From Flavobacteriales bacterium UBA7666 (GTDB lineage Bacteria; Bacteroidota; Bacteroidia; Flavobacteriales_D; Crocinitomicaceae), in contig DLHO01000019.1 of NCBI GenBank assembly GCA_002483265.1, positions 90,168 to 154,167 on the forward strand: a stretch of 64,000 nt of DNA, given 5' to 3'. Below the pieces are notes generated by a model, which was not told the DNA's origin, ran no database searches, and saw nothing but the letters and a program-made list of their open reading frames with translations. The position numbers were made by a program, and so were the translations under genes. Below, one piece after another: positions 16,658-25,781 of this stretch (position 1 is the stretch's first letter; every line of letters begins with the position of its first letter).

Positions 16658-17904
16658 ATAACGGGATAGCACAAACAATACTTCTCTACCGGTTGTGCCA
16701 ACGCAGAGATATTCAAATTGTCAGAAGCTTTCGATACGTCAATCGTTTGACCATCTTTCATCAATAGGTTGATGGTTTGTTTCACCTGGCTATACGCATT
16801 ATTCGACAACAGTTCAGAGTAAACAAAGTAACTGATCTCTTCGTCATCCAGCTGATATTGTGTACGCACCAATTCCTTTTCCATCAAAATACGATCAGGA
16901 CTGAATGGTTCTTTGGCGATCTCAACCTTGTGCAAATTGCGGTCTACCAGATTTTTGGAAAGAATAGATAAGACCTTGTCCGAATGGTTTTGCCAAACCT
17001 TTACAGCTCCCATGATGTCATAATCATCCAGGTCTGCAAACGTCTTCAGAATCTCCGGATTCGTTTCGAAATCTACTTTTTGTATATCCTGGCTCATGAA
17101 GAACAACAAGGCCGGACTACCGAAAAGTACTTCACCGTTCCGAATCAGTTTTTTCGCTCTTCGCAAGATATTGATCAGCATAAATTCGCCCGAAACAACT
17201 GTTTTGTGCAGATAAACCTGCCAGTACATGACACGTCTTGCAACAAGAAACTTCTCAATACTGTAAATTCCCTTTTCGTCGATCACCAACTGGTCGTTGT
17301 GCACATTCAGCATTTCAATGATGCGTTCCGTACCCACAATTCCTTCGGAAACACCGGTGAAAAAGCTATCTCGCGTCAAGTAGTCCAAACGATCCATGTC
17401 CAACTGACTTGAAACCAATTGATAAAGGAATGTTTTGTGGTATTTATTAGCGAAAATCATCAAGGCGCGTTCCAGATCATCTGAATTATCAGGGAAATCG
17501 CGTTTTAATGCCTGTATGAAGTAATATGAAATTTGTTCGTGGCTGACATTTTTGACGATGTCGTATTCCAACGCATGACTGAAAGGTCCGTGACCAATGT
17601 CGTGCAGTAAGATCGCAACCAAAACCGCGCGTTCTTCTTCGTCAGTAATTTCGTGTCCTTTTCTACGAATCACTGCCAAAGCCTGTGACATGAGGTGCAT
17701 GGCTCCAATTGCGTGATGAAAACGGGTGTGCAATGCACCGGGATAAACCAGGTGTGTCATTCCCAATTGCTTGATTCTTCTAAGTCTTTGAAAGAACGGA
17801 TGTTCAACCAAATCGAAAATAAACTCGTCGGGAATTGAAATAAAACCATAGACGGGATCGTTGATGATTTTCTTTTTATTATTTCGATGTGTGTTTGTAC
17901 GCAA
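16648..17904 (-). CDS. HD-domain phosphohydrolase (dNTPase/SAMHD1-YwfO-like)
   Basis: 418 residues from a TTG start at 17904; no ATG lies before residue 49, so the TTG is required to cover the conserved front DPVYGFISIPDEF. HD signature: TRFHHAIGAMHL (about 61-71), LLHDIGHGPFSH (99-110, the HD pair and two further His) and SQLDMDRLDYLTRDS (distal Asp). These coordinate the metal that hydrolyses phosphate esters, typically dNTPs in this subfamily; the actual substrate here is inferred. Cytoplasmic. Divergent from porX with only 48 bp between starts, so they share a regulatory region. Confidence 0.8.
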   Translation of the reverse strand: MRTNTHRNNKKKIINDPVYGFISIPDEFIFDLVEHPFFQRLRRIKQLGMTHLVYPGALHTRFHHAIGAMHLMSQALAVIRRKGHEITDEEERAVLVAILLHDIGHGPFSHALEYDIVKNVSHEQISYYFIQALKRDFPDNSDDLERALMIFANKYHKTFLYQLVSSQLDMDRLDYLTRDSFFTGVSEGIVGTERIIEMLNVHNDQLVIDEKGIYSIEKFLVARRVMYWQVYLHKTVVSGEFMLINILRRAKKLIRNGEVLFGSPALLFFMSQDIQKVDFETNPEILKTFADLDDYDIMGAVKVWQNHSDKVLSILSKNLVDRNLHKVEIAKEPFSPDRILMEKELVRTQYQLDDEEISYFVYSELLSNNAYSQVKQTINLLMKDGQTIDVSKASDNLNISALAQPVEKYCLCYPVIRH

Positions 17905-17952
17905 TTGAATACCTTTATAAATCTAATATCAAAGCTAATTAATCTTTAGGAT

Positions 17953-19494
17953 ATGCAAGCAAAGATTCTGTGGGCAGACGACGAAATGGAGTTTCTGAAA
18001 CCACATGTACTCTTTTTGGAAGCAAAAGGATACAGTGTAGAACTCATCAACAACGGCAGTGAGGCGGTGGAAAAATGTCAGGAAAACAATTACGATATTG
18101 TCTTTTTGGACGAGAATATGCCTGGTATCTCCGGATTGGAAACATTAGCGCGGATCAAGGAAATTACTCCTATGACTCCGGTTGTTATGATTACCAAAAG
18201 TGAGGAGGAATCCATTATGGAAGAGGCAATCGGGAGTAAAATCGCCGATTACCTGATCAAACCGGTAAATCCGAATCAGTTATTACTGTGCTTAAAGAAG
18301 AATTTGGACCACCGAAAATTGGTTTCTCAGAAAACGAATTCAAACTATCAGCAGGAATTCCGTCAGCTGGGAATGCAGCTCAACGGGCGTTTGGATGCCG
18401 AAGAATGGAAAGACGTGTTCAAAAAGCTGACTTATTGGGATTTGGAATTCAATGGAATTGAAGATCAGGGAATGCGTGAGATTTTGAATGCGCAGCGAAA
18501 AGAAGCAAATGACTTGTTCTGTCGTTTCATTGAAAATAATTACGAAGATTGGTTCAATGGAGAAGAAGAAGCGCCGGATATGGTTCATCATTTATTGAAG
18601 GAACAAGTTTTCCCGCTGCTGAATGAGCGAGTTTTCCTAATGGTTATTGATAACCTGCGCTACGACCAGTGGCAGATTTTGAAACCGATTATTTCCAATT
18701 ATTTCAACATAGAAAAAGAAGAGATCGTTTATTCGATTTTGCCAACAGCAACGCACTACGCAAGAAATGCTTTGTTTGCGGGGTTAATGCCTTCAGAAAT
18801 TGAGAAGCGTTTTCCAAAACAATGGTTGAACGAAGAAGATGAAGGCGGAAAAAATATGCATGAGGCCGCATTTTTGGAAGGAAATCTGAAACGCAACGGC
18901 AAGAATGTTAAATGGTCGTATCACAAGATTACGAATCTGGAAGCGGGTAAAAGACTGGTAGATCAATTCCATACTTTGTGGGACAATCAGCTAAATGCAA
19001 TCGTTTACAATTTTGTAGACATGCTTTCTCATGCACGTACCGAAATGGATATGATCAAGGAATTGGCTGCCGATGAAGCTGCTTATCGCTCATTGACACT
19101 TTCCTGGTTTGAGCATTCTCCCTTGCAGGAAATGTTTAAGAAGATTGCCGAAAAAGGTGGAAAGGTTGTGATCACAACAGATCACGGAACCGTTCGTGTT
19201 ACCAATCCGGTGAAAATTGTCGGAGACCGCAGTACGAATACCAACCTTCGTTACAAAACAGGACGGAATCTGAGCTATAAAGAGAAGGAAGTATTTACGA
19301 TCAAACATCCGGATAAAGTAGGTTTACCAAAGTCGAGTTTGTCTGCTGAATTCGTTTTTACAAGGGAAGAAGATTATTTCGTTTATCCCAATAACTACAA
19401 TCATTTTGTCAATTATTATAACGATACGTTCCAACATGGTGGCGTTTCGATGGAAGAATTGTTGATTCCATTCATCATTTTGCAGTCGAAGTGA
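17953..19494 (+). CDS. porX: PorX: response regulator with PglZ-type alkaline-phosphatase-superfamily domain (T9SS regulator)
   Basis: 513 residues from ATG at 17953. Receiver domain 1-120: acidic pair DDE (9-11), phosphoacceptor D53 in FLDENMPG, T81, K103 in LIKPVNP. A helical linker leads to a PglZ domain (about 200-513) with MVIDNLRYDQW (metal Asp), THYARNALFAGLMP (nucleophile Thr region) and VVITTDHGTVRV (Asp-His). In Porphyromonas and Flavobacterium PorX pairs with the PorY kinase and controls T9SS and gliding genes; its phosphodiesterase can act on cyclic oligonucleotides. Domain order and length match. Translationally coupled to tsaE (4-bp GTGA overlap). PorY is not in the window. Confidence 0.92.
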   Translation: MQAKILWADDEMEFLKPHVLFLEAKGYSVELINNGSEAVEKCQENNYDIVFLDENMPGISGLETLARIKEITPMTPVVMITKSEEESIMEEAIGSKIADYLIKPVNPNQLLLCLKKNLDHRKLVSQKTNSNYQQEFRQLGMQLNGRLDAEEWKDVFKKLTYWDLEFNGIEDQGMREILNAQRKEANDLFCRFIENNYEDWFNGEEEAPDMVHHLLKEQVFPLLNERVFLMVIDNLRYDQWQILKPIISNYFNIEKEEIVYSILPTATHYARNALFAGLMPSEIEKRFPKQWLNEEDEGGKNMHEAAFLEGNLKRNGKNVKWSYHKITNLEAGKRLVDQFHTLWDNQLNAIVYNFVDMLSHARTEMDMIKELAADEAAYRSLTLSWFEHSPLQEMFKKIAEKGGKVVITTDHGTVRVTNPVKIVGDRSTNTNLRYKTGRNLSYKEKEVFTIKHPDKVGLPKSSLSAEFVFTREEDYFVYPNNYNHFVNYYNDTFQHGGVSMEELLIPFIILQSK

Positions 19495-19907
19495 AAGAAT
19501 TGATTGCACATAATTTAGATGATGTTCCCTTTGTTGCCAAAGAAATTCTGGAAACCATCGGGCATCAGAAAGTAATTGCTTTTTACGCAGAAATGGGCTC
19601 CGGTAAAACGACGCTTATTTCTGCAATTTTACGTGCCATGGGAATTGAAACGCTGGAAGGCTCCCCCACCTATTCCTTGGTAAATTCCTATGAATCTCCG
19701 TATTATGGAGAAGTCATGCATTTCGATATGTATCGTTTGAATTCGATTGAGGAAGCCATGGATGCCGGAGTGGAGGAATTGTTGTATTCAGGGGCTTATT
19801 GCTTTGTGGAATGGGCAGAAATTATTGAACCTTTATTGCCAGATGATGTGGTGAAAGTGAAAATCACAATCAATGAGAGTGGGGAGCGCTTGATTCAGGT
19901 CGGTTGA
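19491..19907 (+). CDS. tsaE: TsaE, tRNA threonylcarbamoyladenosine biosynthesis ATPase
   Basis: 138 residues from a GTG start at 19491 that overlaps the porX stop. The P-loop AEMGSGKTTLISAIL lies at residues about 34-48, followed by SPTYSLVNSYES (switch-like S-P-T/S), MHFDMYRLNSIEEAMDAG (the DxYR motif) and CFVEWAEII (V/I-E-W), all TsaE hallmarks. TsaE works with TsaB and TsaD to make t6A37 in ANN-decoding tRNAs. Length is typical (about 140-160). The linkage porX-tsaE is common in Bacteroidota. Confidence 0.92.
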   Translation: MKELIAHNLDDVPFVAKEILETIGHQKVIAFYAEMGSGKTTLISAILRAMGIETLEGSPTYSLVNSYESPYYGEVMHFDMYRLNSIEEAMDAGVEELLYSGAYCFVEWAEIIEPLLPDDVVKVKITINESGERLIQVG

Positions 19908-20364
19908 AAAACTCTTGGTTGAGGAGTGAAACTCTCAGAATCCTCAATTTTACAGGGCAAATAGACAGGTGTCTATCCATCATTTTGGGACTAGACGGTA
20001 GGATTATTTCCTTTTTTTGGATCGATTAATAAATCGCCAATCTCCCCGAATTTTAATCTTCGAAAATTTTGGAATTCGAGAATTCGCAAATTTGCTTGTT
20101 TGCAAATTTTAGTGTTTGCAAAGATGCGAACAGATTTGATGTTAAGGCATTGTTTTTGAGTGTTTTAAATTTTTACTTATTGAAACACAACAGTCTCGCT
20201 ATTAAGATAATGTAAGGATTAAAATTCAGAAACAAGTCTTATTAAACTTTGCATTCTCAACACCTTTTGGTTTGTTTTTTCTGCGGTCTTCTGCGCTCCT
20301 CAGCGGGAAATAATTCGTACCAACTTCTTTGTCCGTTAGCGGTTATCCATATTCCTTTTTTTCG
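19908..20364. other. Gene-free stretch upstream of alanine dehydrogenase
   Basis: AT-rich with near-palindromic runs of AAATTTGC/GCAAATTT (about 20080-20120) and a CTGCG-type half repeat (TCTGCGGTCTTCTGCGCTCC, 20279-20310). No ORF of interest apart from the shadow at 20249. Confidence 0.45.
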
Positions 20365-20372
20365 TATCTTCG
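20365..20372 (+). promoter_or_regulatory. Putative -7 promoter box TATCTTCG for alanine dehydrogenase
   Basis: TATCTTCG fits TAnnTTTG with one change and lies 24 bp before the ATG at 20397; the -33 region is poor, so this is tentative. Confidence 0.4.
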
Positions 20373-20396
20373 TTTGGCTAAAATTGGACACAGACT

Positions 20397-21623
20397 ATGG
20401 TAAAGGACCCGGAATTACTCAAGCAACTTTTGAAAGAGGGCAATATTCTTCCAATGGAAGAAATGCTCGAAATTGCTAAGAAAAAAGGACGATTAGTAAT
20501 AGGAATTCCGAAAGAGTTAAGTTTTCAGGAACGTCGTGTAGCCTTGGTTCCGGAAGCAGTTTCATTTTTAGTAGCAAACGGACACGATGTGCGCGTTGAA
20601 AGAGGAGCCGGAGAATCCAGCAAGTTTAGTGACCGTGAATATTCCGAAGCAGGAGCAGAGCTTTGTCCGTCGAATAGAGAAATCTTTGAGTGCGATATTA
20701 TTTTGAAAGTCACGCCAGCTTCTGAAGAAGAAGTGGATCTGATGAAAGGAAATCAAACACTGATTTCTGCATTGCAATTAAGTATACAACCCAAAAGCAT
20801 TCTTCAGAAGTTAATAGAAAAGAAAGTCACAGCAATTGCTTGGGATTATATCCGTGATGAGCAGGGAGTTTTTCCGGTAGTGCGCACCATGGGTGAAATT
20901 GCAGGCACAACATCTATTTTGATCGCAGGTGAATTATTATCCTCGTTCAACGAAGGAAAAGGAATCATGCTGGGTGGAATTGCCGGAGTGCAACCAACAG
21001 AAGTTGTGGTATTGGGAGCGGGCACCGTTGGTGAATTCGCTACTCGCGCTGCAATGGGACTGGGAGCTTCCGTGAAAGTGTTCGACAATAGCTTGTCTCG
21101 TTTACGTCGTTTGCAAAACGATCTGGGTTCACGAATCTATACTTCCGTTTTGCAGCCAAAAGTTCTTGCAAAATCCATTATGCGTGCCGATGTTGTAATT
21201 GGAGCCATTCGTTCCCCCTTAGGGCGCACACCTTGCGTGGTTTCTGCAGAAATGGTAGAGAATATGAAAGAAGGTTCCGTTATTGTAGATGTGAGTATAG
21301 ATCAGGGAGGATGTTTCGAAACTTCCCGTGTGACGAATCACAATAATCCGACGTTTGTGAAACACGGAGTAGTGCATTACTGCGTTCCGAATATTGCATC
21401 ACGCGTTCCAAGAACAGCTTCGTTTGCCTTGTCCAATATCTTTTCTCCTATCCTGATGGATATGGGAGAATCGGGAGGATGTTTGGATCTGATCCGCAAT
21501 GACCATGGATTCCGTTCCGGAGTTTATATCTACAAAGGAATTCTCGTAAGCGAAGTCTTAGGCCGTGTTTTTGACTTGAAATACAAGGATATTGATTTGT
21601 TAATGATGGGATTGAAAGGGTAA
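20397..21623 (+). CDS. ald: Alanine dehydrogenase (AlaDh/PNT family)
   Basis: 408 residues from ATG at 20397. After a Bacteroidota-type N-terminal extension of about 30 residues the family start IGIPKELSFQERRVALVPEAV appears, with the substrate Arg/Lys region; ILKVTPASEEEVDLM and QLSIQPK follow. The NAD-binding Rossmann segment is VVVLGAGTVGEFATRAAMGLGASVKVFD, and GSVIVDVSIDQGGCFETS carries the late catalytic Asp. It interconverts L-alanine and pyruvate + NH4+ with NAD(H) in the cytoplasm. The branch with ~400 residues is shared with PNT alpha-like dehydrogenases, so transhydrogenase-like activity is a minor alternative. Confidence 0.88.
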   Translation: MVKDPELLKQLLKEGNILPMEEMLEIAKKKGRLVIGIPKELSFQERRVALVPEAVSFLVANGHDVRVERGAGESSKFSDREYSEAGAELCPSNREIFECDIILKVTPASEEEVDLMKGNQTLISALQLSIQPKSILQKLIEKKVTAIAWDYIRDEQGVFPVVRTMGEIAGTTSILIAGELLSSFNEGKGIMLGGIAGVQPTEVVVLGAGTVGEFATRAAMGLGASVKVFDNSLSRLRRLQNDLGSRIYTSVLQPKVLAKSIMRADVVIGAIRSPLGRTPCVVSAEMVENMKEGSVIVDVSIDQGGCFETSRVTNHNNPTFVKHGVVHYCVPNIASRVPRTASFALSNIFSPILMDMGESGGCLDLIRNDHGFRSGVYIYKGILVSEVLGRVFDLKYKDIDLLMMGLKG

Positions 21624-21703
21624 TTAGCAATGTTATAATTATCAAGAATATAAAACACAGATCTTCTTGATAATTAATAATTAAGTCATTGATAATTTTT
21701 GTT

Positions 21704-22402
21704 CTATCCTCCTCGTTTATTCCCTTTATATTTCTGTTTTTTACTCGTCCACTTGTAGCGCTTCTTGTTGAAGTTTTCTCTTCCACGAGCACCGGAATTG
21801 AATTTGTAGACAAAACCAAGATTGTGCTGCAAATAATTTCCGCCCGATAATGCACCACCTGTGAAGGCAATTTTCCCGGAAGTTTGGATCTGGAATCCTA
21901 AACCACGATAGAAAAACAAATTCACTCCCAAACCAATATTTCCAGTCAAAGCGCTAACACCCGGCATCGTGGTACGTTGTGTCATTCCAATTCCCAAAGA
22001 AACATACGGATCAACCCAACGTGGAGTGATTAAAGGATAAAAGCTGTATTTACAATTCAGATCAAGAGCTAAAAACACTCCCGAACGATTAATAGAGTCG
22101 TTGATTAATTTCCCGGCTTTATACGTAACGTATGCTCCCGAAAATTCTGCACTCAATCCGTACTTAAAGTACTTGTCGACCATGATGCGAGTAGGGAAAT
22201 ATTCGTAATTCCACGACTGTGCCACGTCAAATGGCTGACACAATCCACGACCATCGTCTTCCACAGCAGTCCAACTTACACCAATCATCCAGGAATAAGG
22301 TTTACGGTTCCCCAGAACATATGGCTGAGCATCAACGATGTTCGTGACACACAAAAATGTGAAAAGCAAGACTGAATGTATTAACGTCTTCTGCATAGGC
22401 AT
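21704..22402 (-). CDS. Outer-membrane beta-barrel protein with basic C-terminal tail
   Basis: 232 residues from ATG at 22402 (MPMQ; the second Met at codon 3 is equally possible). Signal peptide ends near NIVDAQ. The body alternates amphipathic strands (YSWMIGVSWTAVED, GLSAEFSGAYVTYKAG, YVSLGIGMTQRTT, NIGLGVNLFFYRGLGFQIQT), as in small OmpA/OmpW-like barrels of Bacteroidota. Unusually, the chain ends with about 30 very basic residues (KKRYKWTSKKQKYKGNKRGG) instead of a terminal barrel strand. Convergent with ald. Confidence 0.7.
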   Translation of the reverse strand: MPMQKTLIHSVLLFTFLCVTNIVDAQPYVLGNRKPYSWMIGVSWTAVEDDGRGLCQPFDVAQSWNYEYFPTRIMVDKYFKYGLSAEFSGAYVTYKAGKLINDSINRSGVFLALDLNCKYSFYPLITPRWVDPYVSLGIGMTQRTTMPGVSALTGNIGLGVNLFFYRGLGFQIQTSGKIAFTGGALSGGNYLQHNLGFVYKFNSGARGRENFNKKRYKWTSKKQKYKGNKRGG

Positions 22403-22500
22403 GGATCGAGTCTATTAATTTGCTTCAAATGTATATAGCTTATCTGAATATCCCACAATTTTTTTGAAAAATGTTGGTATATTAGCCAAAACTGAAACGC

Positions 22501-23715
22501 GTGAGAGGCAACAAATTAGGACTAAAATGGCCTGAGACAACCCCTGAATGGGAGAAGAATTTAGTTCGAAAGGTGAATTTCCTGAGTTTGATTGGTACGT
22601 TCAATGTGTTTGCATGCTTAATCGTCTTTAATATCATTGGTTTTCAGTTTCTAAACCTTCATTTTTTCGTCGTATTGGGCTTGGCTACGGTAGTTTTTTC
22701 ATTGAATTACTGGGGTAAATTCATTATCGCTTCTTACCTCTTTTTTGCAATTGGAGTTTATTTGCTGGGGGTTGCAACCATTTACATGCAGTTGGAAAGC
22801 AATGTACTCATGTATTTTTTTCCGCTGACACTTTCTATTGTCCAGATTTATGGGAGGAAAGAATCCTTCAAGCACTTAGTGATCTGGTGTATCATCTATT
22901 TTTTGACAATTAGTTTTCTGGTAATTTTTGGTCCGGATTATTATCCAATTAAAATTAGTCCTGCTCACATTGGTACCTTGAAGGTTTTTAACGGACTCTT
23001 CGCTTTCTTTTGTGGCCTAATGCAAATTACCGTAATCACGTGGCTAAATATTCGACAAGAAGAGCAAATCCGCAATGTGATAGAAGAAAAACGTTTGCTT
23101 TTGGCAGAACTGTATCATCGGGTGAAAAACAATCTGAATATTGTCACCAGTTTAATCAATATCAGAAAGAACAATTCGAATTCGCAGGAAGTGAAGGATG
23201 CATTGGAAGATTGCCGGGGAAGAGTCTATTCCATGGCTTTGGTGCATCAACAAATGTATTCAGGATCTAAAGTAGGGAATCTGAACATGATGGATTATTT
23301 AGTAGAACTGATCCGAAATGTAGAACATGCGTTTGGTGGTGATGCCGATGTGGTTCTGGAAGTAGATTCCACTAAATTAATCCTGCCCATTTCAAAGGCC
23401 GTTCCCATTGGTTTGATCATGAACGAACTGATTACGAATTCCTACAAACATGCCATGACACCGGATAAGAAACTAGTTGTAATGATCCACGTTTCTCAAA
23501 TTGGAAATTCATTGCAAATCGAAGTAACGGATAACGGTCCCGGAATTAAATCGGATAAGCAAACCGGAAATACACTTGGCTTTGAACTGATTCGGTCTTT
23601 ATGCGAACAAATAGACGCAAGCTTTATCATCGGTAAATACGAGGGTGAAAATTCAGGCGGAAGCATTCAGATCAAGATTATTGATTATTCGGTGAATACA
23701 CAACTTTTTGTTTAA
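22501..23715 (+). CDS. Membrane sensor histidine kinase (HisKA_2 type)
   Basis: 404 residues from a GTG start at 22501. Six hydrophobic helices span about residues 26-182, forming the sensor. The kinase core follows: ELYHRVKNNLNIVTSLINIR with phosphoacceptor H206 (HisKA_2/HWE-like 'H-R-V-K-N-N'), then the ATPase N-box GLIMNELITNSYKH, G1 VTDNGPGI, and GFELIRSLCEQI. The N-box Asn and G1 Asp are present. No response regulator is adjacent, so it is an orphan kinase; many such kinases pair with LytTR or CheY-like regulators elsewhere. The promoter region has TATATTAG at 22478-22485. Confidence 0.82.
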   Translation: MRGNKLGLKWPETTPEWEKNLVRKVNFLSLIGTFNVFACLIVFNIIGFQFLNLHFFVVLGLATVVFSLNYWGKFIIASYLFFAIGVYLLGVATIYMQLESNVLMYFFPLTLSIVQIYGRKESFKHLVIWCIIYFLTISFLVIFGPDYYPIKISPAHIGTLKVFNGLFAFFCGLMQITVITWLNIRQEEQIRNVIEEKRLLLAELYHRVKNNLNIVTSLINIRKNNSNSQEVKDALEDCRGRVYSMALVHQQMYSGSKVGNLNMMDYLVELIRNVEHAFGGDADVVLEVDSTKLILPISKAVPIGLIMNELITNSYKHAMTPDKKLVVMIHVSQIGNSLQIEVTDNGPGIKSDKQTGNTLGFELIRSLCEQIDASFIIGKYEGENSGGSIQIKIIDYSVNTQLFV

Positions 23716-23804
23716 ATTGAAAATGTAAAATGGAGAATTGAAAAGAGCTTCGCAATTCTTCGGGATAAATTGATATCAACCTGATACTTCATATCCTCCT
23801 TTTC

Positions 23805-23824
23805 ATCCCGATAGCTATCGGGAT
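23805..23824. repeat. GATAGCTATC palindrome
   Basis: A perfect 20-bp palindrome centred on GATAGCTATC and flanked by CCC/GGG. The same element (with small changes) occurs at 32649-32666, 46414-46434, 60130-60147 and twice at 63876-63962. It lies between convergent genes, so it could also help end transcription. Confidence 0.7.
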
Positions 23825-23842
23825 TACATTATCAATTTTCAA

Positions 23843-25621
23843 TTAACTTTCGAATTCCCAAGCACTCCGATAAATCCCATGCTGTTCAATTTCATTTAGC
23901 AATTCGGAATAAAACGGATCATTTCCCAAGGTTGCGCTGTCGCCAATTAAGTAACACGCTCGTTTCGCACGGGAGATTGCCACATTGGTTCTGCGGTAAT
24001 CACTCAGGAAGCCAATAATCCCATCCGGGTTAGAACGGGTGAAACTCACCACAATGTTTTCTTCTTCCTGTCCCTGAATCGAATCAATGGTAGAAACCTT
24101 CCACTCACTTCCCAATTCTTTTTGTAAGCGCACAATTTGAGCAGAGTAGGGTGCAAGGATGACTGTTCGTTTCGGATCAAGTGCTTCTGTCTCCAACAAT
24201 TTGCGAATCACGTTCAGCTCATCCACATTCTCGTAGCTTCCGGTTGTTTCGTTTTGGGTTTCTCCTTCGCCAAATCCTGCCATATCAATAAACTGGATTT
24301 GCCCTGAAGGAATTCCAACAGCTGTTTGCAAGAGTCCTTGATAGAAATAAGGATTAATCACCGAAACAATTTCCGGCGACATACGGTATTGCTCGTTCAG
24401 TAAAATCGGTTTCTGGAGTTCGCTTGCTGTTTCCAGTAAACTTTTATTCAAACCCAATTGAAGCGCTTTTGTACTCATGACAACCGGAGGTAATTGCTGC
24501 GGATCGCCGCATAGGACTAATTTTTTTCCGAAACTTGCCACGAGCCAGGTTAAGGGAGCCAAAGCTTGTCCGGCTTCATCCATGATCACCACATCAAATG
24601 AATGATTTTTGGATAAGGCATTGAACAAACCAACGGGTGTTCCGGCAATAACCGAACTGGTTTCAATTAACTGCTCCTCGGAATCGTGTGCCAATTTCCG
24701 AAGCTCTTTCTGCAATTCACGTAATTCTTTTCTGGCAGTGCGTCGTTCATCTGCAGCTTCTTTGGTATAATTACGAATATGTCGATTGGCAATCTGTTCC
24801 GCTTTTTGGATCTGCTTTTTTAAGCTTTGACCATAGTTTGCTACTTTACCTGAATCCAAATAGGCATCAATGGTATAAGGCATAATTTCAGCAGCTACTT
24901 TTTCATTATTTCCAACGCGAAGCAAGGAAATCTTCGAAGAAGCCACTTTTTTGCAGAGATTGTCTACAGCCGTGTTACTTGGTGCCGTAATAAGTACCTT
25001 TTTTCCACGATTCACCAATTCTTCAATCGCAATGGAAAGTGTATGTGTTTTCCCTGTTCCGGGCGGACCTTGAATTACGGTTGTGAGTTCCGAACTTAGA
25101 ATGGAACCCACTGCTTCCTGTTGCGAGCTGTTCAATGTTTGGTGCTCAAAAAAATGCGATTCTTTTTCGACTTGAAAACTACTTTCAAATTCCTGTAATT
25201 GTTTTTGATCCTTTAAGAACCGCAAACCAAATTGCATGCATTCCAAGGTTCTGTCGTCCGGAGTGTAATCTACCCGCACCGAATTGTCCCGCACGTTTCC
25301 TTCAATCTCTTCTTTACAGAAAAGGAGTAGGGAATAGGCATTCAGTTCTACAATTCGTGCTTTGTAGCTCTTGTTTTCAACGTAGAATAATACCGTGGCA
25401 CCTCTTTTAAAAAAGGCATTATTGATCACAAAGGAAGTCTCCAACTGGTAAAAATCGCCATCAATTCCACTTCGAATGTCTGCAATTTCGCACGGAAACA
25501 AACTCAATCCCTGCTTGCGTAGCTCATTCGGTGAAACTTTTAAATTCTCCGCAGCCAAATGATGCGCATAAGAAATCTCTTCTTTGACAGCTTGTTCCAA
25601 ATGCGGATGTATCGATTGCAT
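23843..25621 (-). CDS. SF1 DNA/RNA helicase, UPF1/IGHMBP2-like
   Basis: 592 residues from ATG at 25621. N-terminal 1B-like beta domain (about 40-120), then Walker A GPPGTGKT (185-192), motif Ia TAPSNTAVDNLCKK, Walker B VVIMDEAGQALAP, motif III LVLCGDPQQLPPV, motif IV QYRMSPEIV, motif V STIDSIQGQEEENIVVSFTR and motif VI DYRRTNVAISRAKRACYLIGD. All SF1B helicase motifs are intact. UPF1/SMUBP-2-like bacterial proteins unwind nucleic acid 5'-3'; the role in Bacteroidota is uncertain. Stands alone. Confidence 0.85.
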   Translation of the reverse strand: MQSIHPHLEQAVKEEISYAHHLAAENLKVSPNELRKQGLSLFPCEIADIRSGIDGDFYQLETSFVINNAFFKRGATVLFYVENKSYKARIVELNAYSLLLFCKEEIEGNVRDNSVRVDYTPDDRTLECMQFGLRFLKDQKQLQEFESSFQVEKESHFFEHQTLNSSQQEAVGSILSSELTTVIQGPPGTGKTHTLSIAIEELVNRGKKVLITAPSNTAVDNLCKKVASSKISLLRVGNNEKVAAEIMPYTIDAYLDSGKVANYGQSLKKQIQKAEQIANRHIRNYTKEAADERRTARKELRELQKELRKLAHDSEEQLIETSSVIAGTPVGLFNALSKNHSFDVVIMDEAGQALAPLTWLVASFGKKLVLCGDPQQLPPVVMSTKALQLGLNKSLLETASELQKPILLNEQYRMSPEIVSVINPYFYQGLLQTAVGIPSGQIQFIDMAGFGEGETQNETTGSYENVDELNVIRKLLETEALDPKRTVILAPYSAQIVRLQKELGSEWKVSTIDSIQGQEEENIVVSFTRSNPDGIIGFLSDYRRTNVAISRAKRACYLIGDSATLGNDPFYSELLNEIEQHGIYRSAWEFES

Positions 25622-25712
25622 GATTCGTTTTTAACTCACGAAGATAAACACGGTGAGTTTAACATTATGTGTTTCTTATATATAAATGTCAGGTCGAGTT
25701 TCCGCCCCTTAT

Positions 25713-25773
25713 TCTCGATACATTCCGACTGAAATGTCGGAATACTCGAATTGACATGGCGGAAGTATCGAGA
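25713..25773. repeat. Nested inverted repeat downstream of the ABC permease
   Basis: The outer arms CTCGATAC / GTATCGAG enclose an inner hairpin ATTCCGAC / GTCGGAAT. Located 3' of the permease and upstream of the helicase, it could serve as a terminator or a dispersed repeat. Confidence 0.45.
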
Positions 25774-25781
25774 CTGACATG